Below are positions 52,963 through 60,279 of a stretch of 64,000 bases of DNA, in pieces (position 1 is the stretch's first letter; every line of letters starts with the position of its first letter). This DNA comes from Lacrimispora sphenoides. GTDB taxonomy: Bacteria; Bacillota; Clostridia; Lachnospirales; Lachnospiraceae. The stretch covers positions 3,474,501 through 3,538,500 of the forward strand of contig NZ_FOIP01000001.1 of assembly GCF_900105215.1 (NCBI RefSeq). The letters run 5' to 3'. The notes under the pieces were generated by a model. That model worked only from the letters and a program-made list of their open reading frames with translations. It was not told the DNA's origin and searched no databases. A program made the translations under genes and the position numbers.

Positions 52963-52983
52963 TCAGATATGCCGGACTTCCAT
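52963..52983 (-). CDS. Candidate six-residue leader peptide in the methyltransferase leader
   Basis: ATG at 52983 reads MEVRHI and stops at TGA 52963, preceded by AAAAGGTG. Beyond this TGA the same frame continues open for 19 codons to TAG, and a second frame starting at ATG 52964 is open for 36 codons, so which, if any, is translated is unclear. A short translated leader upstream of a terminator hairpin would fit attenuation by ribosome stalling. Confidence 0.3.
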   Translation of the reverse strand: MEVRHI

Positions 52984-53011
52984 CACCTTTTCTTTTAAAT
53001 TTTATGTTTTC

Positions 53012-53040
53012 ATTTTATAGTACATAACTTACTTTGTCAA
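53012..53040 (-). promoter_or_regulatory. Promoter of the methyltransferase leader
   Basis: On the minus strand TTGACA (53035-53040) and TAAAAT (53012-53017) are separated by exactly 17 bases. It would produce a leader of about 250 nucleotides before the methyltransferase start, with hairpins ATGCCAC/GTGGCAT (near 52940-52965) and AAAACAA/TTGTTTT. Confidence 0.7.
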
Positions 53041-53239
53041 CAATGTCTGACAGATGTATGGGTTCCCTTTTGAGGGTATAATAATCTTAACATGAGATAT
53101 CAAATAAAAAAGAGTATTCCCATGGGGCGCACTCTATCTATATGATAACCGATTGGAAAGAAAAAGTCTATATTTTTATAAAATTTCATTATATAATTTT
53201 CACTGTTGCAAAAAATAAAAGATTAATAGGAGAATAAAA

Positions 53240-53788
53240 ATGACAAAAACAAAGATAGCCAATATCCCTTATGGACCGTATGTTACTGTTTTAGCAGGGG
53301 CTTCTGTAAAGGGAAAGCCAAACTATGCCACCATTGGAGCGTATGGAGTTGTAAGTCAAAAGCCTGTACTTTATATTTCTCTAAAGAATACCCATTACAC
53401 AACAGCCGGAGTCATAGAAAACGGATACTTCTCTGTAAACATTCCCTCTTCCGATGATATAGAAAAAACGGATTATTGCGGGACTGCAACGGGCAATCAA
53501 ACAGATAAATCAAACATATTCGAGTCTTTTTACGATAATGCAGGTAATGCACCCATGATAAAAGAGTGCCCGGTAAATTATCTTTGTAAAGTAATTCAGA
53601 CGATTCCAATCTTTGATTTTACAATGTTTCTTGGAGAAATTGTTGCGACTTATGCGAATGAAGATTGTCTGGAAAATGGCAAACCAAATGCTTTAAAGGT
53701 CAACCCTACTATCATGATGGATTCCGGGTATTTTGATATAAAGGATAGAGTGGGTTCCATATTTCAAACATGCAGCGGGAATCGTTAG
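53240..53788 (+). CDS. Flavin reductase-like FMN-binding protein (DIM6/NTAB family)
   Basis: A 182-residue split-barrel flavoprotein. The family's flavin-binding segment with TIGAYGVVSQKPVLYISL, and later YFSVNIPS, is clear. Members reduce FMN or act as NAD(P)H:flavin oxidoreductases for diverse substrates. AATAGGAG supports the start. It is transcribed as a single gene between an outgoing methyltransferase leader and a TipA-type regulator. Confidence 0.88.
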   Translation: MTKTKIANIPYGPYVTVLAGASVKGKPNYATIGAYGVVSQKPVLYISLKNTHYTTAGVIENGYFSVNIPSSDDIEKTDYCGTATGNQTDKSNIFESFYDNAGNAPMIKECPVNYLCKVIQTIPIFDFTMFLGEIVATYANEDCLENGKPNALKVNPTIMMDSGYFDIKDRVGSIFQTCSGNR

Positions 53789-53866
53789 AATCAAAAAGGA
53801 AAACAGGTATTTGTCTGAACCGGCTGAAGAAAATTCTAACATCAGGATAAATCTTTCATAAAACGG

Positions 53867-53897
53867 TTGACATTGACGCCGCGTAATAGTTTATAGT
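53867..53897 (+). promoter_or_regulatory. MerR-type promoter of the TipA-like gene
   Basis: TTGACA (53867-53872) and TATAGT (53892-53897) are 19 bases apart; the spacer has the imperfect dyad ATTGACGC/GCGTAAT. This long spacing suggests autoactivation by the MerR-family product of the gene 24 bases downstream. Confidence 0.6.
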
Positions 53898-53920
53898 GGT
53901 TTTTGCAAGGGGGTGAAAAG

Positions 53921-54676
53921 ATGGAATACACCATAAATAAACTGGCGAAATTAGCGGGGGTTAGTACAAGAACACTGAGGTATTACGATGAGTTAGGATT
54001 GCTTTCACCCGCCCGAGTCAGTTCCAATGGATACCGGATTTATGGGCAAAAGGAGATCGATCGGCTGCAGCAAATCCTTTTTTACCGTGAACTGGGGGTA
54101 TCGCTGGAAGAAATCCGAAATATTCTTGCTTCCAAAGACTTTGACGGACTATCGGCGCTGGAGAGCCATTTGACTGCCTTGCTTGCCAGGCGAGAGCAAT
54201 TGAATTTGCTTGTCGCCAATGTCGAAAAGACCATTAAGACCATGAAAGGAGAAATGATAATGAGTGATCAGGAGAAGTTTGAAGGCTTCCTTCAAAAGCT
54301 GGTGGACCATAACGAGCATCAATATGGAGAGGAAGCCCGGGCAAAATACGGGGATGAGCGCGTAAACCGCTCCAACGCCAAGGTTTTAAATATGAGCAAG
54401 GAACAATTCACTGAACTGGAAAGGCTGACGGAAGATTTGAACGAAACATTAAAAGCGGCCTTTGAGCAAGGCGACCCAGCCAGTGAACTGGCGCAAAAAG
54501 CCTGTAAGCTGCATAAAAGATGGCTCTGCTTTTATTGGGACGATTACAGCAAAGAAGCTCATAAAGGCGTGACGCAGATGTATGTGGATGATCCGCGTTT
54601 TACTGCTTATTACGATAAGATCTCACCCGGATGCGCAGCGTTTCTGCGGGACGCAGTTGCGATATACTGCAAATAA
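53921..54676 (+). CDS. MerR family regulator with TipAS antibiotic-recognition domain
   Basis: A 251-residue regulator: MerR HTH (residues 1-75; YTINKLAKLAGVSTRTLRYYDELGLL), a coiled coil (80-110), then a TipAS domain (about 140-245; AKVLNMSKEQFTELERL, HKRWLCFYWDDYSKEAHKGV). TipAS domains bind thiopeptide antibiotics in Streptomyces; in Firmicutes homologues (Mta, SkgA) they respond to diverse drugs. ATG 53921 follows AAGGGGG. A single-gene unit with its own 19-bp spacer promoter, so it probably activates itself and some distant target. Confidence 0.92.
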   Translation: MEYTINKLAKLAGVSTRTLRYYDELGLLSPARVSSNGYRIYGQKEIDRLQQILFYRELGVSLEEIRNILASKDFDGLSALESHLTALLARREQLNLLVANVEKTIKTMKGEMIMSDQEKFEGFLQKLVDHNEHQYGEEARAKYGDERVNRSNAKVLNMSKEQFTELERLTEDLNETLKAAFEQGDPASELAQKACKLHKRWLCFYWDDYSKEAHKGVTQMYVDDPRFTAYYDKISPGCAAFLRDAVAIYCK

Positions 54677-54876
54677 GTTTATAGAAGGTCCAAAAGATAG
54701 AAAGCCCACTTGCTGGAAAGCAGGTGGGCTTTTTCGCTTAATATGCGGGGAGGTTTCAAAAGCTTAGAGTCACCTGCTGCGGAAAACTTCCGATTAACTT
54801 AAGGGCAATATCATACAAGCATTCTATTAGAATGTCAGCTCGGAAGATAATTAATAAAATTTGCAATCAGAAAGTC

Positions 54877-54916
54877 TTGACAAGATATATCATAATAATA
54901 TATCATAATGATATAT
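54877..54916 (+). promoter_or_regulatory. PadR-type promoter/operator
   Basis: TTGACA at 54877-54882 is followed by two direct copies of ATATATCATAAT (54885-54896 and 54898-54909), the second of which forms the perfect dyad ATATATC-ATAAT-GATATAT (54898-54916) over the -10 region. This is a likely autorepression site for the downstream PadR regulator. Confidence 0.6.
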
Positions 54917-54938
54917 TAAGCAAACAAAAGGTGCACAG

Positions 54939-55502
54939 ATGAAAGAAAATACAGGGAAATCAAAATATGTAATGCTGGGAATGCTCGCCCGCATGCCGCA
55001 GACTGGTTATACCATAAAAAAATGGATAGAGAACGAATACAGCCATTTCTGGCAGGAGAGTTATGGTCAGATCTATCCGACTCTCAAGAAAATGGTGGCT
55101 GAGGGGCTTGCCGTCACCTCTAATAACACGCCGACTGGAAATGGGCGGGGACAGATCGTATACAATATCACTGACGCAGGCAGAAAAGAGCTCTCAGATT
55201 GGCTGAGGGAGGAGCCGGAAATCGAGAGGATCAGGTACGAACTATTGCTTAAAGTTTCCTTTGGTGAAAACACGGAGCCGGAGGTGCTGCTTGATCATCT
55301 GGACAATTTTATCAGAAGAAATGATAAGCTGGTCAAAGAAATGAACGGCTATATGGAGCTCTGCGGGCAGTTTAAGGAACAAGATATTGACTGCTCCTAC
55401 AGTCAGCTGACCGCACTTTGCGGCGTTTATGTTTATTCTGCAATGAGGGATTGGGCTGTTGAGGCAAAGAAAATAATTATAGAGAAAGAAGATGATAACT
55501 GA
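54939..55502 (+). CDS. PadR family transcriptional regulator
   Basis: A 187-residue PadR regulator (PadR-s2 type with C-terminal extension). The winged helix reads MLGMLARMPQTGYTIKKWIE, FWQESYGQIYPTLKKMVAEGL and the wing IVYNITDAGRKELSDWL. The C-terminal domain (100-187) is a helical dimerisation unit. It lies before a flavodoxin gene, about 150 bases away across a nested hairpin. PadR targets are often efflux or phenolic stress genes. The start codon's ribosome site (AAAGGTG) is moderate. Confidence 0.92.
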   Translation: MKENTGKSKYVMLGMLARMPQTGYTIKKWIENEYSHFWQESYGQIYPTLKKMVAEGLAVTSNNTPTGNGRGQIVYNITDAGRKELSDWLREEPEIERIRYELLLKVSFGENTEPEVLLDHLDNFIRRNDKLVKEMNGYMELCGQFKEQDIDCSYSQLTALCGVYVYSAMRDWAVEAKKIIIEKEDDN

Positions 55503-55535
55503 CAGAATAATTTTTACAATATGTAACCATTAACC

Positions 55536-55581
55536 GTATAGATGAGTTAAGGAGAGAGGGATCTCTCATAAAATCACCCAT
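55536..55581. repeat. Nested hairpin between PadR and flavodoxin genes
   Basis: GTATAGATGA (55536-55545) and TCATCTATAC (55572-55581) form a perfect 10-bp outer stem around an inner GAGAG/CTCTC hairpin. No T-run is present. Function unknown; it may be an RNA processing or regulatory element in the leader of the flavodoxin gene. Confidence 0.45.
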
Positions 55582-55658
55582 TCATCTATACCACAAAAAG
55601 AATAAGCCTATAACCCATTTTTTTCCGGCTATAAACTTATTATATGAGGAGAATAGCT

Positions 55659-56138
55659 ATGAGCACTCTGGTTGTATATTTTTCGTTTACTGGCAGTACG
55701 AAATTCATCGCAGAAAAGATTGCAGAAACGCTGGGCGCTGACATTACGGAGTTAAAAACAAGCAAAAACTATCCGAAAGAAGGATTCCGGAAATACTTTT
55801 GGGGAGGAAAGAGTGTCATATTTGGAGATAAGCCAACATTAACAAATGAACTCGTTGATTTAAATCAGTATGACACGATTATAATTGGAACCCCCATCTG
55901 GGCCGGGTCATTTACACCGCCAATGAAAAGCTTTATCAGTCAATACAATATCCAGGGCAAACGGATCGCTCTGTTTGCCAGCCATGCAGGAGGCGGAGCC
56001 CAAAAGTGCTTTACAAAACTAAAGAAAGAGCTTTCCGGGAACGAATTCATCGGTGAAATAGATTTTGTAGAACCAAAGAAAAGCTTAGAGGAAAATTTGC
56101 CGAAAGCTGTCAGTTGGGCCAAGGGCCTTGCCATCTGA
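55659..56138 (+). CDS. Flavodoxin
   Basis: A 159-residue flavodoxin with the FMN phosphate loop in SFTGSTKFIAEKIA, the aromatic/FMN segment GTPIWAGSFTPPMKSF and the second ring loop HAGGGAQKCFTKL. An electron carrier or an NAD(P)H-independent flavodoxin-like reductase. ATG 55659 lies seven bases after AGGAGA; the in-frame ATG at 55644 overlaps that ribosome site and is unlikely. It may be controlled by the upstream PadR. Confidence 0.9.
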   Translation: MSTLVVYFSFTGSTKFIAEKIAETLGADITELKTSKNYPKEGFRKYFWGGKSVIFGDKPTLTNELVDLNQYDTIIIGTPIWAGSFTPPMKSFISQYNIQGKRIALFASHAGGGAQKCFTKLKKELSGNEFIGEIDFVEPKKSLEENLPKAVSWAKGLAI

Positions 56139-56253
56139 TAAATACACGCGATTGTCTGCCATAAGGCAGCAGCCGTCTGTCAGTCATTAAAGATGGCGGG
56201 AGATAAGGCGTTATCATAACGGATTTTTAATAAGGTAGATTGGAGATACAAGA

Positions 56254-56856
56254 ATGGGGAATACGGATAAGTTTGAAATGATGGCTGATAGATACGACAC
56301 TCCGGAAAGAATCCAGATTGCAAAGGTATCATCTAATGCCATTCTTGAATACGTGGTTGATGCAAAAAGTAAGAATGCCATTGATTTTGGGTGTGGAACC
56401 GGCCTTGTAGGAATGAATTTGCTAAACGATTTTAATTCTATGCTCTTTCTGGACACATCAAAAAACATGATTCATCAAATAGAGCAAAAAATTTTAAGCT
56501 TTAATATACAGAATGCAGCTACATTATGTTTTGACGTTGAAAAAGACAGCCTTACAGATTTACATGCTGACTATATTTTTATGGCTCAGGTGCTACTCCA
56601 TATCAAAGACTTTGATTTAGTCTTATCAAGATTATATGAGACTTTAGAAAAGGATGGGCATTTAATAATTGTAGATTTTGATAAAAATGAAAAAATCGCC
56701 TCAGATATGGTTCATAATGGTTTTGACCAGGCAGAATTAACGGATGTTATGTCAAAAATTGGGTACAGGGATATTCAATCGAAAACAATTTATACAGGAA
56801 GTAAAATATTCATGGGGCATGATGCTTCCTTATTTGTTCTTGATTCTCATAAATAG
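56254..56856 (+). CDS. Class I SAM-dependent methyltransferase (small)
   Basis: A 200-residue methyltransferase with motif I IDFGCGTGLVGMNLLN, an acidic second-strand residue in LFLDTSKNMIHQIE and the segment FMAQVLLHIKDFDLVLSRLYETLEKDGHLIIVDF. Its substrate is unknown. The ribosome site is TTGGAG. It is followed by a 490-base stretch with a promoter and leader structures for the next gene. Confidence 0.87.
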   Translation: MGNTDKFEMMADRYDTPERIQIAKVSSNAILEYVVDAKSKNAIDFGCGTGLVGMNLLNDFNSMLFLDTSKNMIHQIEQKILSFNIQNAATLCFDVEKDSLTDLHADYIFMAQVLLHIKDFDLVLSRLYETLEKDGHLIIVDFDKNEKIASDMVHNGFDQAELTDVMSKIGYRDIQSKTIYTGSKIFMGHDASLFVLDSHK

Positions 56857-56940
56857 AGCCGGAAAAATCAGATTTTTGGGTTTAGTTCATGCCAAAAACG
56901 AATAAAACATTAGAAAAACAGCGCAAAACAAAAAAACATC

Positions 56941-56969
56941 TTGCAAAGTTTAGAAAAAATCGTTATGAT
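56941..56969 (+). promoter_or_regulatory. Promoter of the GNAT leader
   Basis: TTGCAA (56941-56946), 17-base spacer, TATGAT (56964-56969). It would start a leader of about 370 nucleotides before the GNAT start at 57345. Confidence 0.6.
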
Positions 56970-56999
56970 AATTTTAATGATACAAAGGGAGGTGGCTTG

Positions 57000-57017
57000 A
57001 TGTCGTCTATTCGCTAA
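57000..57017 (+). CDS. Candidate five-residue leader peptide (MSSIR)
   Basis: ATG 57000 to TAA 57017 behind a strong AAAGGGAGG ribosome site. So good a site for a five-codon frame suggests a regulatory leader. A second small basic frame of 20 codons (MKLRLPVIRLKNYRFYLRRQ) lies at 57086-57148, without a clear ribosome site. Confidence 0.4.
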   Translation: MSSIR

Positions 57018-57280
57018 GATAATGAACAATAAAATTTAGCTCTCATATCACGAGGGGTTTTTTGTTGTACTTATTTTGCGGATATATGAAGCTCAGGCTG
57101 CCTGTAATTCGGTTGAAAAATTATAGGTTTTATTTGCGCAGGCAATGAATCAGGTGAACATCAATGGAAGTTCGCCAGGAGACTGCCGCAATACCGTGGA
57201 AACCAGTAAAGCGTGTTTTTTTACGCTAGGGTGCGATAAGTAAGCAGATAGCTCTAAGTGACAGAGTTATCTGTTTTTTA
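57018..57280 (+). ncRNA. Structured leader with two terminators upstream of a GNAT gene
   Basis: After the MSSIR frame a weak hairpin (CTC/GAG) is followed by GGGGTTTTTTG (57054-57066). Then a folded region includes GGTGAAC/GTTCGCC (57153-57176) inside GGCA/TGCC, AGCGT/ACGCT, and finally a strong terminator CAGATAGCTCT / AGAGTTATCTG followed by TTTTTTA (57245-57280). The terminator precedes the GNAT start, so control by premature termination is probable. I do not recognise a known riboswitch class. Confidence 0.5.
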
Positions 57281-57344
57281 TTGTTCAGAATATCACATAA
57301 TGGAAATAAATTATTTCGCTCAAAAGGAGAATGTATTTTTTATT

Positions 57345-57794
57345 ATGATCAGAGAATTGAAAGAAACCGATATCGATCAGATTATGAAAATATGGCTTGA
57401 TACGAATATCAAGGCGCATCATTTTATTGACAGCAGCTATTGGTTAAAAAGCTATGTAACAGTTGAAAAAGTTCTGCCCCAGGCAACTGTTTATGTGTAT
57501 GATTCCAATGGTCAGATCCAGGGATTCCTTGGACTGAACGGGGATTACATTGAGGGGATTTTTGTTGATGCAGACTATCAATCCAAAGGAATTGGAAGAG
57601 AACTGCTTGGTTATGCCAAAGAGAGGCATAACAAACTTCTTTTAAATGTTTATAAACGAAATGAAAGGGCAGCAGCGTACTATTTGAGAGAAGGCTTTGT
57701 GGTTATGACGGAACAGATTGAGGAGGATACAAAAGAACGCGAGCTCACGATGGTATGGAAGCCGCTTGAAACAGAAAATACCGCTTATAAATAA
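57345..57794 (+). CDS. GNAT family N-acetyltransferase
   Basis: A 149-residue acetyltransferase of the YjaB-like group: MIRELKETDIDQIMKIWLDTNIKAHHFI at the start, acetyl-CoA motif A YIEGIFVDADYQSKGIGRELL and motif B LLLNVYKRNERAAAYYLREGF. The ATG at 57345 matches the family start, though the nearest AAAGGAG is 16 bases away. It is downstream of an unusual attenuator-like leader. Target substrate unknown. Confidence 0.88.
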   Translation: MIRELKETDIDQIMKIWLDTNIKAHHFIDSSYWLKSYVTVEKVLPQATVYVYDSNGQIQGFLGLNGDYIEGIFVDADYQSKGIGRELLGYAKERHNKLLLNVYKRNERAAAYYLREGFVVMTEQIEEDTKERELTMVWKPLETENTAYK

Positions 57795-57819
57795 CCTTTA
57801 CGAGGGGAGGAAGCATTTT

Positions 57820-57849
57820 ATGATATTTAGCACGGTTAGCTATGCGTAG
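57820..57849 (+). CDS. Candidate nine-residue leader peptide (MIFSTVSYA)
   Basis: ATG 57820 to TAG 57849 behind a strong GAGGGGAGGAAG. It is followed by a long-range hairpin (GGGCTAT near 57852 with ATAGCC near 57888) before the CD3324-like gene. It may be a regulatory leader or a coincidental frame. Confidence 0.3.
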   Translation: MIFSTVSYA

Positions 57850-57931
57850 CAAGGGCTATTGCATGGCATCAGAAAATTGATACTTGTATAGCCTTTGCCC
57901 ATTCCTGAACATATAGATAGGGAGGAGCATA

Positions 57932-58210
57932 ATGAGCTATATCAAAGCAGCCGATGTGCTGCCAAAAGAAATAATAGATTTAATACAAGATTATATTGAC
58001 GGTGAATATATTTACGTCCCAAGAAAAGAAATCAATCGAAAAGCATGGGGAGAAAACACCAGTAGCAAAGAGATGATTCTTATCAGAAACATGGAGATCT
58101 ACGAAAAATATACAAAAGGAATATCAATTGACCATCTTTCGGAGACTTACTATTTATCACCAAAAAGCATACAAAAAATTATTGCAAGATTAAAACGGAA
58201 GAACCAGTAA
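57932..58210 (+). CDS. CD3324 family (Mor-like HTH) protein
   Basis: A 92-residue protein of the CD3324 family found in Clostridia. Signature IKAADVLPKEIIDLIQDYIDGEYIYVPRKE and KAWGENTSSKEMILIRNMEIYEKY; the C-terminal ISIDHLSETYYLSPKSIQKIIARLK has the shape of an HTH like that of the Mor/C transcription activators. Probably a small DNA-binding regulator. AGGGAGGAG supports the start. Followed by a perfect terminator. Confidence 0.82.
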   Translation: MSYIKAADVLPKEIIDLIQDYIDGEYIYVPRKEINRKAWGENTSSKEMILIRNMEIYEKYTKGISIDHLSETYYLSPKSIQKIIARLKRKNQ

Positions 58211-58212
58211 AC

Positions 58213-58246
58213 AAAGAAGCACCATGAAACTGTATGGTGCTTCTTT
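58213..58246 (+). terminator. Terminator after the CD3324-like gene
   Basis: AAAGAAGCACCAT / ATGGTGCTTCTTT, perfect 13 bp, loop GAAACTGT, then GCTTCTG. Confidence 0.85.
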
Positions 58247-58267
58247 GCTTCTGAAACGTGAAATCGG

Positions 58268-58297
58268 TTGCTGTTAAATAGAAACAGAACCTATAAT
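58268..58297 (+). promoter_or_regulatory. Promoter of the RsgA-RNHCP gene
   Basis: TTGCTG (58268-58273), 18-base spacer, TATAAT (58292-58297). Transcription would start about 58304, on the upstream ATG 58303, which supports the downstream GTG start. Confidence 0.55.
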
Positions 58298-58356
58298 ATC
58301 TTATGAAAAGAGCAAGTGCAGCCACAGTGCTTGTCCCTGATCAGGAGGTAAAACAG

Positions 58357-59640
58357 GTGAATAAGAAAAAAGAAAATAAAATCAATAAAGGTATAAATAC
58401 AGATGCTTTTCAGGCTACGGTTGTAAATATCATGAATAAACAAGTGAAAGTTTTATCAAAAGGTGAAGTCTTTTCTTGCCTGCTTCCCGGTTCATTGATC
58501 TCGAATAAGAATTCCCTGGTTGTTGGTGATGAGGTTGAAGTAGGAAATGCCGGAAACGGTCAATATAAACTAATACATGTACTCTCTAGAAAAACCGCCT
58601 TATATCGGGGAAATCGCCGTTCTCCAGAGGAGAAGGTACTGGTAGCAGCGAATGTCCAATGTCTTTTGGCAATCGTGACCGCAGATTACCTGCTCAATCA
58701 GGCTGGTTACCTGGAATCGGCGATCATTGCCGCCAGACGCGCAGAAATTCAAGTCGGCATATTTATCAGCAAATGGGATTTGATCGGAGAAAGCGCTCAG
58801 GCTTTGTTGGAAGCCAAACTGGAACTGTATAAAAATACCGCCGGCTTTGTATTTGCAGGTTCCGCTCGTGAGCGGCAGGAAGAACTATTTAAAACAGTTG
58901 AGGGAAAAACTGTGGTTGTCATTGGTGACAGGTCCTGCGGAAAAACAACTCTCATACATGGAAGTGATTCCCGCTGCCCGATGCCAAGCACTCATACCAG
59001 TGTATTGGAGGTTGGCCTTAAAGGAACCTTATGGATTGATACGCCCGGATTCCGGGATTTTGCCCTGCAGCAAATCTCCGAGGAGGAGCGAAACGCGGTA
59101 TTCCCTGAACTGGCACGATTTACAGAAGGCTGTTATTTCAGGAATTGCACCCATGTCCACGAAGATGGGTGTCAGGTACTTGAGGCCCTTCGCACAAAGA
59201 AACTTAAAAGGGAACGATATGATGCTTATCAGAAGATGACGGATGTCAAAGCTGCTTCAAGCATTACCCCCAAAATTGATTACCGGCATACCGCCTGCAC
59301 AGAGAGCTTCACCTGCGAAGTTTGCGGAACGCTTGTGGTGCCGGAAGGTGCCGGGAGCCGGCATCGAAACCATTGTCCGAAGTGTTTATCAAGCATTCAT
59401 ATAGACAATGATCCTGGCGACCGCGCTTCCCTGTGTAAAGGAATTATGGAGCCGGTCAGTGTTTGGGTACGCAAGGGGGGCGAATGGGCGATTATTCACA
59501 GATGCCGAACGTGCGGTACTTTGAGCTCAAATCGAATTGCAGCAGATGATAATCCAGCCATGCTCATGTCCATTGCAGTAAAGCCGCTGGCTATGACACC
59601 ATTTCCACTGAATAAACTGGAGAAGCTGTTTGGTCCGTAA
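58357..59640 (+). CDS. RsgA-like GTPase fused to an RNHCP zinc-ribbon domain
   Basis: A 427-residue fusion. Residues 1-275 are a circularly permuted GTPase related to RsgA/YjeQ, which matures the 30S subunit: OB-fold start, G4 SKWD, G5-like FAGSA, G1 GDRSCGKTT (190-198), G2 THT, G3 DTPG (Asp228), then the zinc knuckle CYFRNCTHVHEDGC. Residues 313-401 are an RNHCP domain with CEVCG, RHRNHCPKCL, PGDRASLCKG and IIHRCRTCGTLSSNRIAADDN. RNHCP is usually a separate small protein of unknown function. The G4 motif departs from NKxD. Start: GTG 58357 with AGGAGG eight bases upstream; the ATG 58303 coincides with the probable transcription start. Confidence 0.88.
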   Translation: MNKKKENKINKGINTDAFQATVVNIMNKQVKVLSKGEVFSCLLPGSLISNKNSLVVGDEVEVGNAGNGQYKLIHVLSRKTALYRGNRRSPEEKVLVAANVQCLLAIVTADYLLNQAGYLESAIIAARRAEIQVGIFISKWDLIGESAQALLEAKLELYKNTAGFVFAGSARERQEELFKTVEGKTVVVIGDRSCGKTTLIHGSDSRCPMPSTHTSVLEVGLKGTLWIDTPGFRDFALQQISEEERNAVFPELARFTEGCYFRNCTHVHEDGCQVLEALRTKKLKRERYDAYQKMTDVKAASSITPKIDYRHTACTESFTCEVCGTLVVPEGAGSRHRNHCPKCLSSIHIDNDPGDRASLCKGIMEPVSVWVRKGGEWAIIHRCRTCGTLSSNRIAADDNPAMLMSIAVKPLAMTPFPLNKLEKLFGP

Positions 59641-59737
59641 GAGAATCGTTATTAGGGCGGTAGATACATACGCCCTAATTTTTTTTACTGCCGTCAAGCT
59701 GCCAGCTTCACAGTTCATATGATTGTGAATACTAGAC

Positions 59738-59778
59738 TTGACAGTAAAATAAAGAAATGTTATATTTGTATGTACAAA
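59738..59778 (+). promoter_or_regulatory. MarR operon promoter with candidate operator
   Basis: TTGACA (59738-59743), 17-base spacer, TATATT (59761-59766): near-consensus promoter. TTTGTA-TG-TACAAA (59765-59778) is a perfect dyad overlapping the -10 and start point, ideal for autorepression by the MarR protein. Confidence 0.75.
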
Positions 59779-59794
59779 CAAAGGAGGGAATGTT

Positions 59795-60253
59795 TTGAAT
59801 TGTAATTGTGAATCAAACGATCAGGAGTGTATGCTTAATGGCTGCTTGTTTTTTACTTCTGCGAAACTCGCCCGGGAATTGGGAAAAATGGCAGATGAAG
59901 CCTTCAGCAAAACCGGGTTGTCACCCAGCCATGCAATGCTCCTGTATATTGTAAACCTCAAAGGTGGTATACCACAGAAAGAAATTGGCGAAATGCTGCA
60001 TTTGACACCGTCAACCATAACCCGCCTGCTTGAGAGGCTTGAGCGAAAAGGACTTATTGCAAAACAAGCGGAAGGAAAGAATGTATATCTCAATACGACA
60101 CCAGAGGGCCTTACCATGCAAAATGATATTTTGACAGCATGGAATCAGCTTCAAGAGAAATACAAAGACGTTTTGACAGAAGAAGAAACCCTTAAATTTA
60201 TAGAAATCAGCAACAAGCTTCTTGAAAGCCTGGACGATAAAAAAATTAAATGA
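59795..60253 (+). CDS. MarR family regulator with Cys-rich N-terminus
   Basis: A 152-residue MarR regulator. The winged helix reads GGIPQKEIGEMLHLTPSTITRLLERLERKGLIAKQAEG. The N-terminus carries four Cys in the first 17 residues (Cys3, Cys5, Cys12, Cys17), an unusual feature that may sense oxidants, quinones or a metal. It starts at TTG with AGGAGGG seven bases upstream and overlaps the frame of the nitroreductase gene that follows, so it is in the same operon as two nitroreductases and a monooxygenase, its likely targets together with itself. Confidence 0.9.
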   Translation: MNCNCESNDQECMLNGCLFFTSAKLARELGKMADEAFSKTGLSPSHAMLLYIVNLKGGIPQKEIGEMLHLTPSTITRLLERLERKGLIAKQAEGKNVYLNTTPEGLTMQNDILTAWNQLQEKYKDVLTEEETLKFIEISNKLLESLDDKKIK

Positions 60254-60279
60254 GAAATCAAATTAAGGAGGTCATGTCT

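Noticed and set aside
57130..57225. Cobalamin riboswitch in the GNAT leader
   Set aside because: GGAAG and CTGCCGCAA fragments recall the cobalamin core, but the B12 box and the expected pairing partners are missing.
57150..57250. T-box leader before the GNAT gene
   Set aside because: ACCGTGGAAACCAG and AGGGTGCG only vaguely resemble the TGGNACCGCG element; no specifier stem, and the downstream gene is not an aminoacylation or amino acid gene.
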